Positions 6,365-11,020 of a stretch of 11,020 bases of DNA are shown here, one piece after another (position 1 is the stretch's first letter; every line of letters begins with the position of its first letter). The stretch covers positions 1 through 11,020 of the forward strand of contig CAXTSI010000317.1 in NCBI GenBank assembly GCA_964246695.1, read 5' to 3'. Under the pieces are notes generated by a model. It did no database searches. It was not told the origin of the DNA and saw nothing but the letters and a program-made list of their open reading frames with translations. This DNA comes from Stigonema sp964246695 (GTDB lineage: Bacteria > Cyanobacteriota > Cyanobacteriia > Cyanobacteriales > Nostocaceae). A program made the translations under genes and the position numbers.

Positions 6365-7575
6365 GCGGACTTTATAGCGTTTCCAGACATCGCTTAGTAG
6401 CCAACGAGAACACAGATGAAAATTACTCTACTCAGAAAGTGGAGTACATAACACTTGATGAGATTCGGCGCGACGGTGGGACACAGCCAAGAGCTGCAAT
6501 TAACTTGCAACACGTTAAGCTGCTTGAAGAGCAAATAGAGGACGGGCAACAATTAGAGCCTGTTATCGTTTTCTACGACGAGGAGTCATACTGGTTGGCT
6601 GATGGGTTTCATCGGTGGCATGCTCACCGTAATCGAGAAGAGGAGGCGATCGCTTGCGTTATCCATCAAGGCTCTAGGCGTGAAGCTGTTCTCTATTCAG
6701 TGGGTGCTAACGCTGACCATAAGCCTGCTTTGCCTCGCTCACGGGAGGACAAGCAAAGGGCAGTTATGACTTTGCTCCAAGACCCGGAGTGGAACAAATG
6801 GAGTGACCGGGAAATTGCTCGACGGTGTAAAGTTCATCACAACACTGTTAGCAAAATTCGACAATACCTCACTGGCGATTTATCCAGTAACATTTCTTCA
6901 CAATCCCTCACTGGCGATTTATCCAGTGAGAAACGAACTTACAAAACCAAACATGGCACTGTTGCCAAGATGAACACGAATAACATTGGTAAGAAACCTC
7001 TTGCTCCACAAGAGGAACAGCCAGACTATAACCGCGTGACAGTTAAAGACGACCATCCCCTGTTTCCCGGTCAGTCTGGTAAAATCACACAGTTACCCAA
7101 CCCAGATGCTGCAATTGTGGAACTAGATAACGGAACGAGAGAGCTAATTCAGCTTAAAGACTTGGATATGGAGCAACAAGTAAGCGAGCGCGTAACCATA
7201 GCCCATCACCTCCAGTTAGTAGAGTCGGTATTAGTGGAAATTCATGCCCCTAACAACAGCAAGATAAATGGTCGCTTGGGACGCATTGCTGCTGTACATG
7301 AAAGTACAGTGGATGTCTGGGTACGCGATGTGAACACGATGACTATGCACAGGCATACCTTGAAGCACCAGCTCTTAGAAGCAGTGCATATGGATAGGGA
7401 ACCGCAGTTAGTTGAGGTGGGCTTACGCATTACCAGGTTGAGAAAATGTAACCTCGACCCGTTTGAGGTTGAAATTCTTCTTTTACTGGAGCGACAAGTA
7501 GCTTTTACACCTGTTGAGTTAAAGTATCTTGCTCAAATGGAGCAGGATCATGGAATCAATGGAAATAAACAGTAA
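6361..7575 (+). CDS. ParB/Srx-fold domain protein with HTH and two beta-rich C-terminal modules
   Basis: A 404-residue protein. The N-terminal ParB-like domain (about 25-115) has EYITLDEIRRDGGTQPR, a LEEQIEDGQQLEPVIVF segment and the DGFHRWHAHR motif (81-90), equivalent to the ParB arginine patch that binds nucleotide in this fold. An HTH follows at about 147-170 (WSDREIARRCKVHHNTVSKI). After a Ser-rich linker with a duplicated LTGDLSS (170-176, 183-189) comes a conserved-looking KRTYKTKHGTVAKMNTNNIG. Two KOW/SH3-like beta-rich modules come next (about 230-267 and 290-342). GGAGG at 6349-6353 lies seven bases before the ATG, supporting this start. No parA or parS-like cluster is present, so it is more likely a plasmid- or phage-derived regulator than a chromosome partition protein. 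Exact function is unknown. Confidence 0.82.
   Translation: MSGLYSVSRHRLVANENTDENYSTQKVEYITLDEIRRDGGTQPRAAINLQHVKLLEEQIEDGQQLEPVIVFYDEESYWLADGFHRWHAHRNREEEAIACVIHQGSRREAVLYSVGANADHKPALPRSREDKQRAVMTLLQDPEWNKWSDREIARRCKVHHNTVSKIRQYLTGDLSSNISSQSLTGDLSSEKRTYKTKHGTVAKMNTNNIGKKPLAPQEEQPDYNRVTVKDDHPLFPGQSGKITQLPNPDAAIVELDNGTRELIQLKDLDMEQQVSERVTIAHHLQLVESVLVEIHAPNNSKINGRLGRIAAVHESTVDVWVRDVNTMTMHRHTLKHQLLEAVHMDREPQLVEVGLRITRLRKCNLDPFEVEILLLLERQVAFTPVELKYLAQMEQDHGINGNKQ
6862..6927. repeat. 27-base in-frame direct duplication with internal palindrome
   Basis: CAAT-n-CCTCACTGGCGATTT and the following TATCCAGT occur at 6862-6888 and again at 6901-6927, one mismatch apart. The period is 39 bases (13 codons), so the ParB-like reading frame is kept and LTGDLSS is encoded twice. 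Each copy contains an inverted repeat: ACTGG/CCAGT in the first, TCACTGG/CCAGTGA in the second, around an 8-base centre. Confidence 0.85.
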
Positions 7576-7640
7576 AGCTGTTGCAAACAAACACGCTTGT
7601 GTGTCCCACTGTTACTTTTTTTGGTTTTCCTCCCTATCTT

Positions 7641-7660
7641 GGGGGATGGGGTGGGGCGGG
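7641..7660 (+). other. G-quadruplex-forming motif between convergent genes
   Basis: Four G-runs of at least three bases are separated by very short loops (GGGGG-AT-GGGG-T-GGGG-C-GGG). It lies between the ends of the ParB-like gene and the TetR gene, which converge. The start of the run can also pair with TCCCCCA at 7686-7692. The rest of 7576-7775 holds no gene I can support. Confidence 0.6.
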
Positions 7661-7775
7661 TGCTGAACTGCCCAAGCGCAGCCCTTCCCCCACAGCCTCA
7701 AAACTTATTGAGAATTTCTTCGGATTGAGCGGTTCACTGACAATTGAGGAGGCGATCGCCATCGTCATCTAGACC

Positions 7776-8411
7776 TCATTTACTTTCGATACACTCACCC
7801 TTCGACAACACCAAACTAATCAAACTATCAACCAAGCGATCGCGTCCCAACGGCATCATCTCATTACCATACAGCATTTGCTGCACCATCACATACGACA
7901 CAAGAGAACCAAAAAAAATCTGTGCCATCGCCTCTGGATCGGTAATACCCAATTCAGAATGGCAAGCAAAATAATGGCTTAGCAATTGTCTACCGCGCTG
8001 AATCACAGTATGAGTATAAAGTTTTGCCAATTCCGGAAAGCGTTCTGACTCCGCAACAATCACTCGGAACAATGCCAGATAGTCGGGATTATCTGCAACC
8101 TTCGTGAAATAGGTTTCGGCAAGCTGACGCAGTAACACCGCTGGTTCGCCTTGTAATTCTTCGATCGCAAAAAAACCATAGAAACTAGCGATCGTCACCC
8201 ATTCCATCAACGCTTGAAATAGTCCCTTTTTATCCCCAAAGTAACTATAAATGGTTTGCTTAGAAACACCAGCTTCAGCACTGACGCGATCCATACTTGT
8301 TCCCGCATAACCCTCTCTCAAGAATACCCGCATGGCTCCTTGCAAGATCTGCTCCTGCTTCTGGTTGAAAGCAATTGAAGGCGTTTCAAAGTCAGCAGAG
8401 GCTTTGGGCAT
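7776..8411 (-). CDS. TetR/AcrR-family transcriptional regulator of the adjacent efflux locus
   Basis: A 211-residue TetR-type repressor. The N-terminal DNA-binding domain (about 18-68) is canonical: ILQGAMRVFLREGYAGTSMDRVSAEAGVSKQTIYSYFGDKKGLF, given here in part as AGTSMDRVSAEAGVSKQTIY, with the recognition helix in VSKQTIYSYF (49-58). The C-terminal ligand domain is of the AefR/CecR-like sort (LAETYFTKVADNPDYLALFR). It is divergent from a membrane fusion protein and ABC ATPase, like CecR (YbiH) beside ybhGFSR in E. coli. It most likely represses that operon and itself through the palindrome at 8446-8470 and is released by an unknown ligand. No clear ribosome-binding site precedes the ATG. 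Confidence 0.92.
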   Translation of the reverse strand: MPKASADFETPSIAFNQKQEQILQGAMRVFLREGYAGTSMDRVSAEAGVSKQTIYSYFGDKKGLFQALMEWVTIASFYGFFAIEELQGEPAVLLRQLAETYFTKVADNPDYLALFRVIVAESERFPELAKLYTHTVIQRGRQLLSHYFACHSELGITDPEAMAQIFFGSLVSYVMVQQMLYGNEMMPLGRDRLVDSLISLVLSKGECIESK

Positions 8412-8445
8412 AGGTTAAATATTAATTTTCTTTGGTATCAGTAGC

Positions 8446-8470
8446 ATCATACTAGACTGTCTAGTATGAT
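8446..8470. promoter_or_regulatory. Perfect 25-base palindromic operator for the TetR regulator
   Basis: ATCATACTAGAC and its exact reverse complement GTCTAGTATGAT flank a single central T at 8458. Perfect 12-base arms in the only gap between a TetR gene and a divergent efflux operon are the standard form of a TetR-family operator. The palindrome lies 34 bases from the regulator start and 43 bases from the preferred fusion-protein start. TAGTAT (8462-8467) inside it could act as a -10 box, which would explain repression by occlusion. Confidence 0.9.
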
Positions 8471-8513
8471 TATGTCAACCTCTTTATTATCCGTAGTCAC
8501 CGAGGGTACGATC

Positions 8514-9881
8514 ATGACTCAGACTGTACCAAAAGAAAGTATTCCCAATGCAACCGCACTACCTAGGAAGGAGCAGCGTCGCAAGATCCCGATTCCTTTA
8601 CTGTTGATGGCGGTGCTGGCTGCGTGTGGCATTGGCTATACAATATGGCGTTTGCAACCGCAAGGGGCAGCGAATGTCCTGTTCGTGAGCGGACGGATTG
8701 AGGGTTACGAAACTGATATTGGCGTGAAGCGATCGGGACGAATTGAGTCAATTGTCGTGCGGGAAGGAGCAGCAGTCAAGAAGGGGCAAGTGTTAATCAA
8801 GCTGGATAACAGTAACGATCAACTGTTGTCAGAACAACTGCGTTCGGCCCAAGCACGGGAGGCGTCTGCTCAATCTGATGAGCAACAGGCAGTTGCAGAT
8901 GTGGAGTCCGCACAATCCACAATTGAGCAAGTCGAAAGCCAAATTCGCGAAGCACAGCTAAATCAGCAGCAGTCGCAAGGTGATACAATCGGTCGGATTG
9001 CCCAGGCACAGTCTAACGTAGCGGCAGCAAAGGCACAACTGGTGCAGGCACAGGCACAAGTAAAGCAGTCGGCAGCAGAAGTGAAGCTGGCAAAAATAAA
9101 TCGCGATCGCTATGCCAAACTTGTCAAAGATGGAGCCATCAATCAACAACAATTCGATCAGGCACAAACCACCCTTGATACAGCAATAGCGACCCTAGAC
9201 GCACGAGTTGCGGCGGTAAATGCTGCCAGCCAGCAGTTAAGCGCCGCCCAAGGGGGACTGACTCAAGTAAAAACCACCAGTTTTAACCCCGGCATTCGCA
9301 CTGCCCAATTAGAAGCTTTGTACAGAAAGCGAAAGCAGAGTGATGCCCAATTGAGATCGGCTCAAGCAAAAGTGAAATCTGCTCAAGCAAAGGTCAGAGA
9401 TGCTTTGGGAGCAAAGCAGCAAATTGTCACCCAGATTGAAGACTCGAAGAAAGATTTGAATGTTGTCAGTCCCCTAGATGGGGTAGTGACTGCCCGCAGT
9501 GTGGAACCGGGCGCGGTAGTTAGCAGCCAAACTAAGATTCTGACAGTGGCTGACCCCAATACAATTTATCTCAGAGGTTTTATTCCTGAAGGAGATATTG
9601 GGAAAGTGCGTCTGGGACAGACAGCCAAAATCTTTCTAGATTCTGCTCCCAAACAACCCCTTAAAGGCAAAGTAGTTTCCACCGATCCGCAAGCCTCGTT
9701 TACGCCAGAGAATATTTACTTCCAGAAAGATAGAGTCAAGCAAGTAGTCGGTATTCGCATCAGTGTTGAGAACCCGGCTGGCTGCTTTAATCCCGATCAA
9801 CCCTACGAGGGGGGAAATTTGCCCTGTGCCAAAATTGGCATGCCAGCAGATGCAGAAATTTTGCTGCAGGGGGGAACATGA
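8514..9881 (+). CDS. HlyD/YbhG-like periplasmic membrane fusion protein of an ABC exporter
   Basis: Membrane fusion (adaptor) subunit linking an inner-membrane ABC-2 transporter to the outside. Numbered from the ATG at 8514 (455 residues): a cytoplasmic basic tail, a transmembrane anchor at about 25-46 (IPLLLMAVLAACGIGYTIW), the first half of the lipoyl/barrel-sandwich domain (VSGRIEGYETDIGVKRSGRI, then VREGAAVKKGQVL), a long Gln/Ala-rich coiled coil (about 102-314), the second lipoyl half (VVSPLDGVVTARSVEPGAVV) and beta-barrel modules. Two cysteines near the end (AGCFNP and NLPCAK) could form a disulfide. The frame is open back to an ATG at 8466, but that codon lies inside the operator, whereas GAGGG (8502-8506) sits seven bases before 8514, so the later start is preferred. 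Its stop overlaps the ATPase start (ATGA). Confidence 0.92.
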   Translation: MTQTVPKESIPNATALPRKEQRRKIPIPLLLMAVLAACGIGYTIWRLQPQGAANVLFVSGRIEGYETDIGVKRSGRIESIVVREGAAVKKGQVLIKLDNSNDQLLSEQLRSAQAREASAQSDEQQAVADVESAQSTIEQVESQIREAQLNQQQSQGDTIGRIAQAQSNVAAAKAQLVQAQAQVKQSAAEVKLAKINRDRYAKLVKDGAINQQQFDQAQTTLDTAIATLDARVAAVNAASQQLSAAQGGLTQVKTTSFNPGIRTAQLEALYRKRKQSDAQLRSAQAKVKSAQAKVRDALGAKQQIVTQIEDSKKDLNVVSPLDGVVTARSVEPGAVVSSQTKILTVADPNTIYLRGFIPEGDIGKVRLGQTAKIFLDSAPKQPLKGKVVSTDPQASFTPENIYFQKDRVKQVVGIRISVENPAGCFNPDQPYEGGNLPCAKIGMPADAEILLQGGT

Positions 9882-11020
9882 ACTACCAAGCAACAATTAC
9901 CACCCCAAACCAGCCTCCAACCTCTACCCCAACCGAAGAAGTTATCCAAGTTTGCGGTTTGCACAAACACTATGGTCGCTTAGCCGCAGTGCGAGGAATT
10001 GACTTCACAGTGTACAAGGGTGAGATGTTTGGGCTGATTGGTCCTGACGGTGCTGGTAAAACTACTACCTTTCACATTGTGGGTGGTGTCATGGAGGCTA
10101 CAGCAGGGGAAGTACGGGTATTTGGTCAGCCTGCACGAGATGCACGCTTGATGACAGGGTATCTGACACAGCAGTTTTCTCTGTACTTGGATCTGAGCAT
10201 TGATGAGAATTTACGCTATGCGGCAGGATTGCGGCAAATACCGAATAACTTGCTGATAGAGCGTCGCAATAAATACCTAAAGTTGATGAATCTAGAGCGG
10301 TTTGGCGATCGCTTGGCGGGGCAACTCTCCGGCGGTATGAAACAAAAGCTAGCACTCTGCTGTTCCTTGGTTTCGCAACCGCAAGTCCTGTTATTAGATG
10401 AACCAACCACAGGCGTTGACCCGGTTTCACGGCGAGAGTTTTGGGATGTACTAGCCCAACTGTCAGCAGAAGGCATGACAATCGTCGTTGCTACACCCTA
10501 CTTGGACGAAGCCGAACGCTGCCACCGTGTGGCGTTAATGTACGGTGGACAAATTCAAGAAATTGATACCCCAGCGTCCTTACGCGCCAACTTAGGCTTA
10601 CATCGTTTAGAAGTCCGCACACCAAACCTGGAAATGACCGAGCAAGTCTTATCACAGACTGCACTAGCAAATATTGTGGACGTGCAGACATTTGGCGATC
10701 GCCTAGATGTGCTTGTCCTCAATATTGCAGTCGGTGAAACCGAGGTGCGGGAACTGCTGCAACAGCATCAATTACCATCTCCTAGTATAGAGCGTGGCGA
10801 ACCTACGCTTGAAAACGTCTTTGTGACTCGTCTGCGGCAGCAGGGTTTGACACCGCAATTTCTGCCATTTCCGCGCTATCGGGGAGGGAGTAGGGTTAGG
10901 GGAGATAGGGGAGATGAGGGGGATAAGGGAGATAAGGGAGATAAGGGAGATAAGGGAGCAACATTGACAACATCTTCCTCATCCTCCTCATCCTCCTCAT
11001 CCCCCTCATCCTCCTCATCC
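9878..11020 (+). CDS. ABC-2 exporter ATPase (YbhF-like), 3' end beyond window
   Basis: Open from the ATG at 9878 to the window edge (381 codons, no stop). The first 330 residues are one nucleotide-binding domain: Walker A GPDGAGKT (55-62), Q-loop TQQFSLY (Gln98/99), signature LSGGMKQK (150-157), Walker B LLLDEP (171-176) and D-loop GVDPVSR. The H-loop position reads ATPYLDEAE, where a canonical ATPase has His (THYLDEAE), so Pro replaces the switch His. The domain ends in TLENVFVTRLRQQG. Then follows an unusual low-complexity tail: GDRGDEG and (GDK)4, then a serine run (366-381). E. coli YbhF carries two such ATPase domains in one chain, so the tail may link to a second domain outside the window. 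AGGGGGG precedes the start and the ATGA overlap suggests coupling to the fusion protein. Confidence 0.9.
   Translation, partial: MNYQATITTPNQPPTSTPTEEVIQVCGLHKHYGRLAAVRGIDFTVYKGEMFGLIGPDGAGKTTTFHIVGGVMEATAGEVRVFGQPARDARLMTGYLTQQFSLYLDLSIDENLRYAAGLRQIPNNLLIERRNKYLKLMNLERFGDRLAGQLSGGMKQKLALCCSLVSQPQVLLLDEPTTGVDPVSRREFWDVLAQLSAEGMTIVVATPYLDEAERCHRVALMYGGQIQEIDTPASLRANLGLHRLEVRTPNLEMTEQVLSQTALANIVDVQTFGDRLDVLVLNIAVGETEVRELLQQHQLPSPSIERGEPTLENVFVTRLRQQGLTPQFLPFPRYRGGSRVRGDRGDEGDKGDKGDKGDKGATLTTSSSSSSSSSSPSSSSS
10922..10957 (+). repeat. In-frame nonamer array (GATAAGGGA)4 inside the ATPase gene
   Basis: Four perfect copies of the 9-base unit GATAAGGGA follow a degenerate purine-rich lead-in (from about 10880, GGGGAGATAGGGGAGATGAG). 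The unit length keeps the frame and encodes Asp-Lys-Gly repeats (residues 349-360), giving a collagen-like Gly-Asp-Lys pattern. Confidence 0.92.
10976..11020 (+). repeat. In-frame nonamer array (TCCTCATCC)5 running off the window
   Basis: Five tandem 9-base units TCCTCATCC, the fourth with a T-to-C change (CCCTCATCC). It encodes serines with one Pro (residue 376). It is pyrimidine-rich and lies 18 bases after a purine-rich array of the same unit length. The end of the array is not in view. Confidence 0.92.

Noticed and set aside
7581..7772. 63-codon plus-strand open frame after the ParB-like gene
   Set aside because: Its middle is the translated G-run (GGWGGAGAE). The tail SLTIEEAIAIVI looks protein-like but is too short to support a gene.
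8466..8513. 16-codon N-terminal extension of the membrane fusion protein
   Set aside because: Its ATG lies in the TetR palindrome and lacks a ribosome-binding site, while 8514 has GAGGG at the right distance.

Overview
The window looks like chromosomal DNA from a filamentous, probably Nostocales-type, cyanobacterium. At least eight copies of the HIP1 octamer GCGATCGC are visible (starts at 2170, 6305, 6646, 7752, 7836, 9103, 10305 and 10695). There are short tandemly repeated repeats with 7- and 9-base units, several palindromic interspersed repeats, and proteins of cyanobacterial family type. No RNA gene, CRISPR array, intact insertion sequence or replication origin was recognised.

Left part (1-4012, + strand): two oxidative enzymes lie in tandem. 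The first is a membrane-anchored galactose oxidase-like copper radical oxidase that keeps every catalytic residue of the fungal enzyme. The second is a PLAT-less lipoxygenase with a possible Tat signal; its usual Asn iron ligand is Ala and its C-terminal residue is Gly instead of Ile or Val. A repeat element separates them, so they are probably separate transcription units.

Middle (4013-6256): about 800 bases without a convincing gene hold a heptamer array and a nested set of inverted repeats with a 110-base three-hairpin element. Then come three minus-strand loci: a class I SAM methyltransferase split by a +1 frameshift, an antitoxin-like 84-residue protein with no toxin beside it, and a ribbon-helix-helix-like protein with plausible promoter and operator sequences.

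Right-middle (6257-7575, + strand): a ParB/Srx-fold DNA-binding protein has an HTH and two beta-rich modules, and contains an in-frame 27-base duplication. A 35-codon ORF before it overlaps its start by ATGA. No parA is in view.

Right part (7776-11020): an apparent ABC-2 efflux locus of the CecR/YbhGFSR layout. A TetR-type regulator (minus) is divergent from a membrane fusion protein (+), whose stop overlaps the start of an ABC ATPase (ATGA). A perfect 25-base palindrome in the divergent gap is the obvious TetR operator. It also covers the longest possible start codon of the fusion protein, which argues for a start at 8514. The ATPase runs off the window end. After its nucleotide-binding domain, two nonamer arrays are translated in frame into a collagen-like Gly-Asp-Lys run and a serine run. 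These may be a linker to a second ATPase domain beyond the edge.
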